64,000 bases of DNA from Raffaelea ambrosiae (lineage: Eukaryota; Ascomycota; Sordariomycetes; Ophiostomatales; Ophiostomataceae): the NCBI GenBank assembly GCA_002778195.1, contig PCDI01000012.1:777801-841800 (forward strand), read 5' to 3'. How positions within the stretch are numbered: position 1 is the stretch's first letter; every line of letters begins with the position of its first letter. Shown in pieces: positions 22,806 to 35,950 of the stretch. The position numbers and the translations under genes were made by a program. Under the pieces are notes generated by a model, which worked only from the letters and a program-made list of their open reading frames with translations, searched no databases and was not told where the DNA came from.

Positions 22806-24035
22806 ATGGTAAGTTGAGGAAACGAAACCAATGGCACTGTCCAGGCGACAGTAGCCAAAGGCGACCAAAAAAAAAACCCTTCAGGATAAGGATATGTGTC
22901 CGCAACTTTTACTGGGGGAAATGGTGGTTGTCTACGAGACAAGAGAGTCAAACGCAAGATGCTTCGGAAGAAAGAGGAGGCACAACAACCACATCTGAAG
23001 CGCAAATTGCTGACTCGGGGTCTTCGTTTTTTTTGTTATAGCCTTTCCACAAGCTCGTCAAGAACAGCGCGTACTACAGGTGAGTTTTTTCTCTCTTGTA
23101 TTTTCTCCTCCTTTTCGCACACAAAAGAGATCCCATGAAAATGGAAACTGACATCTATGGTGTGCAGTCGCTACCAGACCAAGTACAAGCGCCGCCAGCA
23201 GGGCAAGACCGACTACTATGCCCGCAAGCGGCTCATCAACCAGGCCAAGAACAAGTACAATGCCCCCAAGTACCGCCTGGTGGTGCGCTTCACCAACCGC
23301 GACATCATCATGCAGATCGTGACGTCGGAGATCAACGGCGACAAGATCTTTGCCTCGGCCTACTCCCACGAGCTGCGCGCCTACGGCATTGAGCACGGCC
23401 TGACCAACTGGGCTGCTGCCTACTCCACCGGTCTGCTGATCGCCCGCCGTGTCCTCAAGAAGCTCGGCCTGGACGAGACCTTCACCGGTGTCGAGGAGCC
23501 CGATGGAGAGTTCACCCTCACCGAGGCTGCCGAGGGCGAGGACGGCGAGGAGCGCCGCCCCTTCAAGGCCTACCTGGACGTCGGCCTGAAGCGCACCTCC
23601 ACTGGTGCCCGTATCTTTGGTGCCATGAAGGGCGCTTCGGACGGCGGCATCCTGATCCCCCACTCGGAGAACCGCTTCCCCGGCTTCGACATTGAGACCA
23701 AGGAGCTGGACGCCGATGTGCTGAAGAGCTACATCTACGGCGGCCACGTCGGCGAGTACATGGAGCTGCTCGAGGATGAGGACGAGGAGCGCTTCACCGG
23801 CCAGTTCAAGCAGTACACCGAGGACGAGGTGACCGCGGAGGACCTTGAGGAGCTGTACACCAAGGCCCACGAGGCCATCCGCGAGGACCCCTTCAAGAAG
23901 TACGAGAGCGACGCTCCCAAGAAGAGCAAGGCCGAGTGGAAGGCCGAGTCCCTCAAGTACCGCAAGTCCAAGCTCTCGCACGACGAGAAGAAGGCTCGCG
24001 TTGCCGCCAAGATTGCCGAGCTCAAGGAGCAGTAA
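22806..24035 (+). CDS. rpl5: 60S ribosomal protein L5 (uL18)
   Basis: Three exons, 22806-22808 (only the ATG), 23042-23079 and 23168-24035, give 302 aa, the normal length for fungal L5. Splicing yields 'MPFHKLVKNSAYYSRYQTK', matching the conserved N-terminus. The body carries the family landmarks 'GKTDYYARKRLINQAKNKYN', 'VVRFTNRDIIMQI' and 'AAAYSTGLLIARRVLKKLGL'; the C-terminus is Lys/Glu-rich. L5 binds 5S rRNA and joins L11 in the 5S RNP of the large subunit. Strongly biased codon use (C-ending codons) fits high expression. Intron-rich 5' ends with a tiny first exon are usual for fungal ribosomal protein genes. Both introns are GT-AG; the first contains a CTGAC branch-like site near its end. 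Confidence 0.98.
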
Positions 24036-27000
24036 ATGCAAAAGGGGGGCCATGGACGGTGGCTTTTCGTCTCATTTTTTTTTGTCTTCCTTCTCAAAGG
24101 CTGGTTTCATCCTGCGAGGGGTTTTACCCTCGTTCCCTTCCTGTCTTCTAGATAGGCTTTGTTGTGTGTGGAAAACAGGGATGAAGTAAGGGTTCTAAAA
24201 AAATAGTACGATGCAAAAAACAATAAAACGTACGAAACCCATATCGTACAATGCGGATTTCTGGAGTCGGGTTATCTGGGAAATATAAAAAAAAAAACAT
24301 TCTAAAATGACCCAGATTGTTCAAAGATGTGTGTCCGTCTACTGCTTCTTTTCAACCTTCTCATTAAATTGCCATGTCCAATTGTGTTTATCCTTCCCTT
24401 CCCAATCTAGGCAATCTCTGTGTCGCCAATTGGAATTCGGTAGATTGAGTTTTTTCTTTTGTCTTGTTAAAGAATAAAGAAAATTAGGATCGTGCCGCCT
24501 CTCGGAACGGCTGGTAATGGTCAATGGAGGTGCAAAAAGGGGTCCATTTCTTCTCGTATCATCCAATATGTAGATGTATGGTGATATTGTGTGTTGGCGC
24601 ATGCGCGTTTTGGTCATATGGACGGTTTTTTTTTTTGCCCATGGTATCCGCCGCTCTCCACCTCGTCAATCGAAAATGCTTCGAGTTTAGCTTTAGGTTT
24701 TTTTGGTGGGTTTTTTTATGGACTTTTTGGCATTGGTTTGGTCAATGCAGCATTACCGCCTATCCTTTTTGGCTGGCTCCCCCGCCCTAAAACGACAGTG
24801 GCAAACAAATCGCAAAGCACGATCTCGCTGCCGCAGTACTCCGTATGTCGCAAATTCCTGCATAATCGCTCTCGTCAAGTGCGCACACTGGTCGCAGGAC
24901 TGGGTCACAGGACCGGGATCATAGCCCCCCATCTATTCCTGGTCCCGCACTATTATTTGCCTACGAAATGCACGAATTACACGAGATGCACTGCAGTTCC
25001 CTCAAATCTCGATGATGGTTGTTCTGTTTCAAAACGTCTTCTTTTCCTTGCCGATCGGCATCCAGAAACACCTGCCACTTCACTCTGCTTTGCGTTTCCG
25101 AAGGGCTCTGTTAAACAGATATTAACCATTTAACTAGATAGTAGTTATACCTGGCGGCTAGCAATACTGGGGATGACTGCATCCGCGTGAGACTACTGAC
25201 AGATTCCATCCCTGGCAGTATTGTCAGTGTCAATTATAGCGGTCAGATAGTCATTGGGAGCGGGCTTGGACAGCAACCATGCTAGACATCAGACACTTAT
25301 GGTGGTACTCTCTGATGATCTCCGCACTGGTAAGAACCGTGTATTACTCGTCGAAACAAGACATGACGAGAAGCCGAAAGCTGGACGCCAACATCATCCG
25401 CTTCCAGGCCAGAGACACGAGGCTTTTCCTTTTCTGTCCCACAGCCGGACAAAGATCTTGTGTCGACGCCCTGCCATTCGCCAGCGGCGCCTGGCCTGGT
25501 CTTGGCCAAGACACGCCCCCTCTTTCTCATGACGTCTGGTCATAGTGACCTGATTCTGCGGGAGTTTCTGGCTGGTCCACCCTCCACCATCCAGCACACA
25601 GGCGCACGAATCGAATTTTGGGGGGGGGGACTCGCCTTGCACATGGCACTAACACCCTGCCTGGGGGTGCTTGGATATGCGAGTACGGATGAATCCACGG
25701 GCGCATGCTGTGCGGGTTGTTGTGGAGAAGAGTAGGACGTTCCAGGATGGGTATCCTATTCCAAGCCACTGAGCCTGTCAGGGCGGCGCCCTCTCGGATG
25801 ACCGTCACACTAAGACGACTGCATCATCACCGTCCTGCCAGACAGGGGGATGTCTTCGCGTCGTGTTTCTTGCCTAGTTTTTGAGTGTCTTTCATGCCTG
25901 TCGGCCTACCCGCGTGCCGGCTCTTCTGCACGGCCTGCAGCGGCTTCCTGTCTGGATGCCTGGCCATTTCCGGCTCTGTCTTTCCTGGTTCTGGCCGGAG
26001 GCTCCCCTCTTTTTTTTCGTTCTTTTTGCCTGTTGCATCTGCCCCAGCTAAGAGGGGGGCGGCTTAAAAGGTGGCTTCTTGCCTGTTTGGAAACAGGACA
26101 GAAACGATGCAGAGAAGATTAGCTACTCGAAGATTTAGCTACGGTAGAAACTCAGAAGAGCTGGCCAGTTCTCCACCTAAATCACCACATAGCGCCAAAG
26201 AGCGCACTAAACGCAACACAAAACAAAGACCCTCTTCTACGGCACCAGGAGCCAGGAGGAAAACCCACCGAAAGCCAGACCTACGACAACGGCCAGTACC
26301 AATTCAGAAAGCAGCCTTTCTCCACCTCGTCACAGCGAACGCCAGCAATCCTGCAACCGTAACGTCCAGAGGCGCGAGGAAGGCGCCCGACGCACCCTGG
26401 CCCTGCTTTGGTGAGGTATGTCTACACCGTAAGCTGCTCTAAGCAGGGGCCGTGAACAAAGGGAAAACCGACCAACGCCACTCGCTGTCCTGGGACCCTA
26501 GCATCCCCCCTCACCCTCGCACCTTTCGCCTCTGCTCTCTCGCACCCTCGCACTTGCCTAGACTGGCGCTCCTTCCTCCAACCTCGCCCATCACAAGCTC
26601 CAGGCTGGGTTCGCTTATTCAGACTTCTGCCCAGTGTACAATTTATTGGGGGGCCTTTTCTTTTTGTCCTCACTTTCCGAATCCCACTGCTTTAGACTTT
26701 TTTATGCATCGCCAGTCCTCTTCTCTCCTACTCTTCCACGCAACAGCCTGTGACAACACCCAGCTCGTCTTCCGGACCACCGCCCTTATCACTGGTAGCT
26801 GGTAGTAGCAGCATTGAATCACAGTGGTGGCAGACCAGCGACGGCCCCGCCACCACCACCGCCGCCACCAATCCCGTTGTTATAGCCTGCCCCCAAGGCC
26901 ACGGCCACCCCCAGAGCAGGGCCGGTCACTCGCATCTCAATATCTCGCCATTCCCCAGGACCAACATCTTGAATCCCCCCAGTTTCCCCTCTCGCCGCAT

Positions 27001-27369
27001 TTCTGCAGTCGTCACAGCTCGAGAAACACCCGTCTGCTGTTGCTTTCCTCTCGAAAACCACCACGCACCATCACGTTTTCCCTGCCTTTCTGACCAGCAA
27101 AGCCTCAAACATGCAGTTTACTGTGGCTAAGGCTTAGCAAGGCCATTTGCTCACCTTGTTTCTTGTCAGCCTCATTTCTTGTCTACCTCATTTCGCAAGC
27201 CGTATTCGCATTCATCTTCGACCCTTTTCTACTTTGGTGACGAGCACTTCTCTCACTCTTAATCTCCTTCTCTGCCTCGCCACACTCTGTTCCCCTTCCT
27301 CTTAATCGACCGTCAACCTCAGCCTTCACATTGCGCAGCTTTCTTGAAGCCCTCTAATCAACCACCATC
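24036..27369. other. long intergenic region upstream of LRR gene
   Basis: The 3' flank of RPL5 occupies the first few hundred bases. No gene is recognised in the rest. From about 26460 to 27369 the plus strand is very C/T-rich, typical of a long leader of a fungal housekeeping or regulatory gene, and holds several short upstream open frames. Confidence 0.6.
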
Positions 27370-30300
27370 ATGGAGCACATCCATGGCATCGATGTTAGCT
27401 GGATGAGCCATGGCTCGCCTAAGGGTATGTCTCTTGTGGGAAGGATGCGTGCAGCGATTATGCTGCTAATTTTTTTTTTTTCCTTTTTTTTTCAATACTT
27501 AATTTTGCCTACTGTACTCCCGTCTGCATCGCCGCTTTCGGCGCTCTCGCCGTTCAGTCTTCGCTGTTAACTCGTCCTCGCTTACACCATTTTCTGTCCA
27601 CAAACCTTTGACTGACAAAAATGCGTTTCCCAGACAAGAAGCCTACTCCCCGCCGACGAAACACAATGCCGTCCCAGCCTTCGAGTTCCCCAATGGCCGC
27701 ACCCCCCCCTTCGAGCCCGCGGGCGGCTTCCCCCAGCCCGGCCTCCGCTGACGGCACAGCCAACGCAAAAGCCAACGCAAATTCCACTCCCTCTTCTCCG
27801 CAGCCCATACCTATATCGAAACTGCAACGGCGGCCATCCTGGTTTTCCAACATCTCGTCCAAGTTCTCCTCTGGCCCTGGATCGTCCCCTCCGCAAGCCA
27901 ACCACACCCCGCCCAAACAGGCCGAACTGTCCATCCCACGGGTCAGTCCCAAGAACGCCGTCCTGCAGCATGCCTCCCGTTACGATGGCGAAGGCCCCTA
28001 CATACCCGCGCCCCCCAAATCTTCCAATCCAACGGGCATCTTCCACGTCCTGCGCCGCCTGTCGACATCCTCCGGCTCACCCGCCCCCAACATCAAGGGC
28101 AGCCACGGCTTGGTCGAGCGCAGGGTTCTGAACGTCGACCACAATCGCGAGAGATGCAAGCTGGCCGAACTAAACCAGGCCAAGCTGCGCCGCGTCGCCT
28201 TTTGCGTTGACGTCGAGATTGCTCCCATGCCCAAGTATGCCGAGAGCGATTCGGCGGTGAAAAAGGCCTCTGTAGCTGCGGCGGTGCCCAAGCCACCAAA
28301 GTACAGCGAGAAAGGAGAGGGTGCCATCCTCAAGCAGGTCAAGGAAATTCCCGGAGAAGAGGACAAGAACACCAAACCAACCCCGGCTGTTACAAATACT
28401 GCCACGGCTTCTCCGGCGCCTTCTACCACTCCTGTGCCAGCGACCACTCCTGCGGCAGCAGTGCCTTTGGCGGCGGATGCTGAGGCGGCAGATGAGAAAG
28501 CAACGGTGGCAGCAGCTGCTGCTGCTACTGCTGCTGCTGCAACCATCGGCACGTCGCCTCCTGCATCAGACTGCAAGCCCGGCGACAATACGCGCAAGAA
28601 GGAGAAGAAGAAGAAGAGCGAGGAGGAGCGGAAGGCGCGGAAAGAGAAGAAGCGACGGCTGGCCGAGGCGAACGGTAGTATCCCAATGGAGATCTATCTC
28701 GAGAGCGACGAGTCTGACGGCAACTCGCCAACCGGCAAGACCTCTGGAGCCACTAGCAACGGCACCAGTACCTCCACCGCACCACGCTCACAGCTCACGC
28801 CTACGACCAACCCTGTTCGCATCTACCGGCGTTGCTGCCAGCTTCGGGAGACACCGATCTTGAAGAAAATCACTGAGCAGCTGTCCAACCCAGCCGTGTT
28901 CTCTGCTGAGACGGGTGTTGTCGACAAGCTTGACTTGACCGGATACTGGATGCAAGTGGCCGATCTTGTCACCCTGGGCGACTTTTTGGCCGTCGTCCCC
29001 ATCCGGGAGGTGATCCTGGAGAACTGTGGCCTTAGTGATGAGGGCCTCCGTGTTATCCTGGCTGGCCTTTTGGCAGCCCGGAAGCCGCAGAAACGGTACA
29101 TCCACCTTCACCATCACCACCACAGCAATTTCAGGAACACCGACAACCACCACGGAAGGACAGTTCCTGTCACTGCATCTGATTCCTCTGGACTGGCACA
29201 GCAGGGCGGATTTGTAGAATGTCTGGTCCTGAAGAACAACAAGATCGGCGTTGAGGGCTGGAAGTACATCTGCCTCTTCCTGTACATGTGCCGCTCTCTG
29301 AAGAGCCTCGACCTATCAAGCATCTCTTTCCCACGGCCGGTGAAGAAACCAAAGCATGTGGGCAGCATTACTGCAGCATCCGACACCCCCACAAAGAAGC
29401 AGCCCTTCGACATCAGCCAGCTGCTGGCCAAGTCGATCGGGGACCGACTCGGCGGAAGCCACCTGGAACTGCTGAATGTCAGCGATACAGGTATCAACTC
29501 GGACCAGCTTAGCGCTCTGATAGACGGCGTCATCAAATGCGGAACGAAGCGTCTGGGTCTGGCACACAACGACATTGTTGACGAGGGTGTCAACCACGTA
29601 GCTCGGTACGTTGCGAGCGGCAAGTGCGAAGGCCTTGATCTCGGTGGGAACGCTATCTGCGATCAGCTCGAACTCATTGCCGAGGCTGCCACATCTACGG
29701 AAGCGCTGATGGCGTTGAGCCTGGCCGACTGCCACCTGAAACCTGCAGCGATGGGCAAGCTGATGCCGAAGCTGGTGAACCTTCCCAAATTCCGGTTCCT
29801 CGACCTGTCACACAACCACGAGCTCTTCGAAGCCAAGCCAAGCGCCGTCGCTCTCTTGCGCCGTTATCTGCCTATGATGGAGGCATTCAAGCGGCTCCAT
29901 CTTTCTGACGTCGCTCTGACGGCGGAACAGGCCATTGCTATAGCAGAGATTATTCCGGAGGTGAAAGAGCTGGCCTATATCAGCTTCTCCAAGAACCCAG
30001 AGCTGGTCAAGCTGTCAGACGCACGCACGGAAGAGACCCAGGAGCAGGCGTGCGCACTCTATGCATCTCTGCTAGCTGCTGCTCGGATATCGACCAGCCT
30101 CGTGGATATTGACCTTGAGCCTCCGACTCCGGAGTCCACTGAGATCGTTCGGGCCATGGCAAAGCAGGTGCTTGCCTACTGTCTGCGCAATGTCGACCGC
30201 GTCACTCTCGGAAACGCCGGTGTCATTGTCGATGGCGATGTTTTGGCTGCACCGAAACCAGAAGCAGACATGACAACATCCAAGACCTCGTCCACCGATG

Positions 30301-31442
30301 AAGACCGCCTCGAGTACCCGGTTGCCATCCAACATCTTGTTGGCCGCAACGCTCTTATGCTAGACGAGCCGGATGATGTGGAAGCGGCAACGGAGGACGA
30401 CTATGTCATTGGTGGCACCGGTGTGGCCCAAGCTCTGGAGTGTTGCCTGAAGAACCGTGGCTCTGATTCAGCACGGCCATCCGGCGAGTTTTCGCGGGAT
30501 AGCGATGGCGCCGCAACACCGACCACAGCAGCCAAGTTGCCGGCCCCGGCCAAGGCCAAGGATATGTCGAAGCACCTGCTGGCCAGTGCTCGCAAGATCA
30601 GACTGCGGCTGCAGCCGACTCTCCAACGAGCCAAGGCTAACTCGGGAGACGATACCCAGGCATATTGTAAGCACGCCTCGACTTTCTTTGTGATTATCGC
30701 TGGTTAGTTACTAACTGTTTCTTTGCCAGATCGTCTTTTGTTCTTGGACAATACCCTCGACGGCATCATCAAGCGCTTCGAAGAGGAGTTCCCAGAGACC
30801 AGAGTTTCCACGGACAGTGGTGTGTCGGTGTCGGTGCGACCGTCTGCTGATATGCAGAGGCCACATGCCGCTTCGCTCGACTCGAACACCTGTGAGCCTG
30901 ACGTCGCTGGCGCCGTCCTCTCAGATGGCGAAGACGAGACGGATATTTTGGCGCCCTCGATGGTGCGGTCGAACTCGGCTGTCTCATTGTCGTCGAACCT
31001 CAACCTCGAGGAGGGTCGCGTGTTCAAGGCAGGGCACAACTTCCGGCGTGGCTGGCTTAAGCACCATAGACTGGAGGAAGCCTTGGAGGAGGTTGAGGCT
31101 AATCCGGCCCATGCACCCATGTTAAACGACCTCATCGTCGACATCAACGATGATACTCTGAACAAGCGCTTGGCCGAGAAGGGCATTAAACGCTTGTTCA
31201 TGGAAGACCGTGACCTGATTGTGAAGGGGATTGAGACATCAGACCCAGAGCAATGGGAACGGTTTATCGAGTCTCAGGAAAAGGCCAAGGCCAACGTGGA
31301 GATTGAAAGGGTGGATGCCGGAAAGACAAGCGTTGCATCAGGGATGTTCGCAGCAGAAAACATGAGCGGAGGGAGGTTCAAGTTGGACGGTGTAGTTCCC
31401 GAGAATGCCATCGACGACGACGCCGTGTCGGAATCCAGTTAG
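27370..31442 (+). CDS. leucine-rich-repeat protein, Mhp1/PPP1R37-like
   Basis: Exons 27370-27424, 27634-30666 and 30730-31442 give 1266 aa; both joins restore the frame (Asp19; 'QAYYRLLF'). The first 190 residues are Pro/Ser-rich and disordered. A conserved block, 'KLAELNQAKLRRVAFCVD', follows and contains RRVAF at about 204-208, a good match to the RVxF docking motif for protein phosphatase 1. Residues about 260-440 are low complexity (Ala/Thr runs, then a Lys/Glu-rich segment). Leucine-rich repeats span about 449-860 ('LEYLDLSHN'-type units such as 'FRFLDLSHNHEL'). The C-terminal third is acidic. In fungi such proteins are often named cell wall biogenesis protein Mhp1; animal PPP1R37 has the same RVxF-then-LRR order. 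A PP1-targeting role is inferred. Confidence 0.85.
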
Positions 31443-34400
31443 TTGTCCCAGGTGGTTTTCTTGTCCCTGGCCATTTCTTTTCGTCGCTGTTTCTTTTCTT
31501 TTTTTCTTTTTTCTTTTTCTTTCGAACGAGTAAGGAGAACGTGAAGGGGAGGAGGCAACTGTTTCGTTAGGAGTTTAACACACAGGCATCTTGGAGGCAG
31601 CCGTTGGCGTTCATTGTTTTTGAAGCGAATATGCTTTCCCTTCGTTTATATCTATGCGTTGCCTATTTGTCGTGCTTTTTTCTGTTTATGATTTGTTCCC
31701 GGCAACCAGCCTAAGAGGCAAATGCCAATCTGGCATACTTACATATTGTTAAAGGCTGATCTGAATATCCGTTTAAAAGAGAGGAACAAAGTTCGCGATG
31801 AGGAGGGGGGCCTGTACGTTTGGGAGAAGATGGATGAAAGTGGAAGAGAAGAAAGGCATGCATGCACTCTGTAAGAACAGAAACCAGACGACAGCGAAAT
31901 ACGCGGCACACCAGTCGGTCGGTACGACGTGTGGTATTTGTACTCGCCGACTGCCATTTCACATGTTTGCCTGGTGTTTGCCTGGTCTTCCACGAAGCAT
32001 GGCACTAACGACACGCGACTTTTGTGTAAGACTTATCAGCAAGAAAGTGAGATAGCGTGGTGTGGGTGTGGGGAGGGTCTTAGTCCTGGCGCCAGTACGG
32101 CGTCCCGGAAGGGTCGGCAACGGCATGTAGGCTCGCTCTAGTCTCCGACTTTTGGGGGGAGGAAAGGGGGGGAGAAGAAGAAGAAAGCATCTCGGTGTCG
32201 TGCTGCGTGCAGGGCGGGCAAGACAATTACTGATACACGGGCATCCGCCTGTGTCTCTTAGGAAGAAGCCTGGGAGCGAGGTCGTTGTGAACTATATGCG
32301 CACAACATGTTGGATCATTGCTGCCTTGTAAAAGAGGCCGACTTGGTGATGATCAGACCGAGGTGCGGCTCGACTAACACCACCCGTTCTCGGGGCTGAT
32401 TACGACCCAGGTCTCAAAAGAACAGCATAGTTACCTCCCTCTTTCAGGGTGCTTAATGCACTTGCATTATTTTGCTTCTCTACACCGGCCAGACACCGTG
32501 GGGAGGCGAAACATGTGGTGACGTCGCCAAAGTCCAAAGGCGACGAGTCGTCGAGTCAGATCGGCATTTCGGAGCGAAAAAACTCCCCTTACAAAACTGT
32601 CCAGACTCTCACACAAGACATGATGGTAAGACAAAAAAGCTTTCGATTCTTCAATCACTAGCCAGGTCAAATTTTTTTTTTTTTGAGCATGGCCAGCCCG
32701 TATCGCAAAGTAGTTCTTTGGGAAGGGTAGTACTTTTCTCCTGCCACGCCCACAATGTTATGAACGCCGTCTTTGCTTGCCCATGCTGCAAAGCGAGGAG
32801 TGAAATGCCATTTGGTATGGGAAAGTGTCTCGACCTTGCATTCCCGGATTGCTGTCCCTGCTGTCTCTGCTGTCTTAGTAGTCCGGCCTCTTCTTTTTGA
32901 GTCTCTGCCTCTTCAATGTACGCTTGGGGTTGCCACTGTAGATCAATAGATAGTCCTCTGTTTTGATCTGCGGCATACCAGAAGAATTCGTGCCCATAAA
33001 CATTGAGACGAACTGGCCGTCTGTGCTGGGCTGGGGAGATGTCGTTATCCGACCAGTGGCGGCATGAATGATCGTCAGCCCTCTGCAAATGTCGTTTGCG
33101 GCCCAAAGGCCTCCACAACCCACGTTTCACCAAACATACAGTCAAGGCAAGAAACACCTCAACGAAAACACGAAAATCAGGGCCGATCATACAACGAGGC
33201 CAAGCAACGAGACCACACGACGAACGGTTGAGTTGGGGGCTATCTGTCCCTTTTTTGTTTCTCAAAGTAATTGTTTTGTGTCCATGGTTGCCTACTTCGA
33301 GTATCGCCGTTTCCGGAAAGACGAAAGAAGAACGCTGGGCAACGAAGCGTCCGAACGATTGCTCTTCCGGGGCTTTCTAATTTGGGGGCTTTCTTTTTGG
33401 TCAGGGTCCAAGCAAACGGCAGATTTTACGATGCTGTTCTTGTCTGGGTAGTTTCCATTGGTTTCTCTTCTCCCTCCTCTTTTTCGCCCGGTTGTCTAAA
33501 AATCCCTTGCCATTTTCTTTTCTTTTCTTCTTACTCTTCTTTTCTAAATCTGGATTCGTGTGATCTACTATGTATGTGATCTCCCTACAGCAACTAGTAG
33601 GCCTCCTCTAAAAAAAGGTTCGGCGCCTGGCAAAATACAGAACGGGAAGCAGCCGTTCCGTGCCAGCTTCCTTTTCTTCTTCTTCTTTTTCGCTGCGAAC
33701 GGACCGCAAGCTGTCTTATTATGTCTCTGTGCTTCTTCCGGGCGCTTAATTGTGCGATCCCTTATTGAATACCATGGTGGTGTGTCCCTTTGCGGTCATG
33801 GTTCCTGCGTCTTCTTTTCGTTTCCGGCTTTCTTCTCTTCCCGCTTCTCGGGCTGTCTGCCGAATGCCAGACACCTTTGGGGTTGTTTCTTTTTTTAGCG
33901 GTTGTTTCCTCTCTTTGCAGCAAAACCCCCAACCTCGAAACTTTTTTTTTTCGGTTGAGAAGAGTTTTGTCTGCAGAAGAGACGGGCTTGGTGTGGGATT
34001 GGCGTCTCTTTCCGTCTGTGCGTGCCTGTGCTCACGTGCTCTGCGCACAGAAAACAAACTGTTGCCTTTTGACAATTTTACTCCCTTTTACTCTCAGCAT
34101 TATGCCATAAAGTTTCTTCCCCTTGCGCCCATCTTCTCCTTTTCTGTCCTTTCTCCGCTGCCAGGGGGGCCCCGTCGGATCTCAGTCGCCATCTGATGCC
34201 CCTTCTCATTTCTTGTACCAGACCTTTCTTTTTTTGCCCCCAGACCCTTTATCAGACCCTCCACCAAAGCCCCTTCAATACCATGGGTAAGGCTGTGCGG
34301 ATCTAGACACAAAAGGGAAAAAGGGGACCCAGAGGGCGCAACAGAGGCTCTGTCGCCTTGGCGCACCCAGCGAGAGAGGCACCCACAGCGAGAGAGGGTC

Positions 34401-35950
34401 GTGCATTTTCCCACTAATGCCTCACCAGTCGGCAATGTCAGTCGTGGGCGGGTCTGTGAGTGGTCTAGCACCACACTCAGGGTGTGATTTTGGCTGTGCG
34501 CCTCAGCAGCCTCAGTCCAGCACGTACTTTGGTGCTATGTACTCGTAGTACTGCTTTCAGAAAGCGTGCGTGCTTTGGCTCCAACGGTTTTCTATGGGTG
34601 GCGCGGGATCGACAGTGGTTGGCTTGCTTGCGTGACAGGGGGGCGTAAGGAATACCCCTGCTGGTGCATAAAGGATCACTACTCCCCCCCCTTCTCTATT
34701 TTAAATTTAGGTGCAAGGGTGTGCGTGTTCCGAGTTTGTGGAGTGCTTGGCCCGGGCAAGCGAGAGAGAAAGAGACAGAGAGAGGCGGAGAGAGAAGAAA
34801 ACACGGAAGACGATGGCAGAGTGAGCATTTCCCGTACAAGAAAGCCAGAGCATAGACGGGGACTGACGTGATGAGAGGTCGGCGTGTAACGAGGGCAAAG
34901 AGAGAGGCAAACGTGAAGACGAGCACAGAGAACAGAGCCCAGCCCCTCGAGGTAACATGGACAGCACGGTGAGCACCCGAAACACACAGGTCAACGGGCA
35001 CTCCCAACCTCATCTTTCACCACCAGGGACAGGGGTGGCAGAACATGGCCCCTGCTGTGCGCAAGCTTTCGTCACACGTCGTACCCTGGTCAAGAGGGAG
35101 CTCTCTTTCCGCATTCATTTTGCTCCCCATCACTTGCAGGGTCGGACAGGGTTGAGGGCCGCTGCTGCTCTGGCCAGAGAACGGCTCCACGAGCACGGTG
35201 GGACGGCATGGCGCAGAAGAGACGAAAGGGGCGGTCATGCTGGGAAATGCCCGGAAAGGCATGAACGATGGCTACATACTATGCAGCAGTTGGATATCGT
35301 TCTTGTGAGATATATCAAGGCCGTGTATCCCCCCCCCTGTCCGCCCTTTCTCTGCTGTGATCGTGTAAACCACCCCCCTTTCCAAACACGTCCTCCGTGC
35401 TGTTGTCCACTTTCCACCCCTCCTTGCCCTGTCCTAGCCCCCGTTGTCGATCTCGGATGGGCAGCCTCTCTGTATTCTCCCCCATCAGACGACTGCCGTG
35501 CTGGACGCCCCATTGGGTCGGGAGATAATATATGTCAGTGCTTCGCCTCGTCTTGGCCCAGGTCCTTCTCTAATACGAAGAAGGAACTGCACAAGGCCCA
35601 CGGCCAACGCACCCTGCCAAACAGCATACCGCATCCTTTTAATCATCTTACGGTCCCATCCTGGAGGGAAATCCGAAACACTCTCTTGTGCTAGGCTTTT
35701 GCTTTCCCTAGTACCTACTCGTTGTTCGTTTCTCCGATTTCTGGGTGATCGACATTCTTTGTCTTTTGCTTTGATTTTTTTGTTCTTTGGTCTGACCTGA
35801 TCTCTTTTTGTTTTGTTTTCTTTATTTCATCCCATTTTTTTTCTTTCAGAGACAGCTACTACTCTATTCGCATTCTTAATTTCTTATTCTTCCTCCTCGT
35901 ACATGCCTCTTTGACAAGGCTTTCTGGGAAGCCATCTACCCTCGTCCGCC
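31443..35950. other. long intergenic region, no confident gene
   Basis: About 4.5 kb without a recognised gene. A minus-strand open stretch at 32875-33123 (no ATG, starts after a TGA) reads as protein-like, with 'GQFVSMFMGTNSSGMPQ', but cannot be assigned. The last kilobase is C/T-rich and probably forms the promoter and leader of the membrane protein gene at 35951. Confidence 0.6.

Noticed and set aside
23058..24053. 331-codon Leu/Val/Gly-rich antisense ORF
   Set aside because: It is the shadow of RPL5, whose sense-strand identity is certain.
34282..34292. ATGGGTAAG, resembling an exon start of EF-1alpha
   Set aside because: No downstream exon of that family follows.
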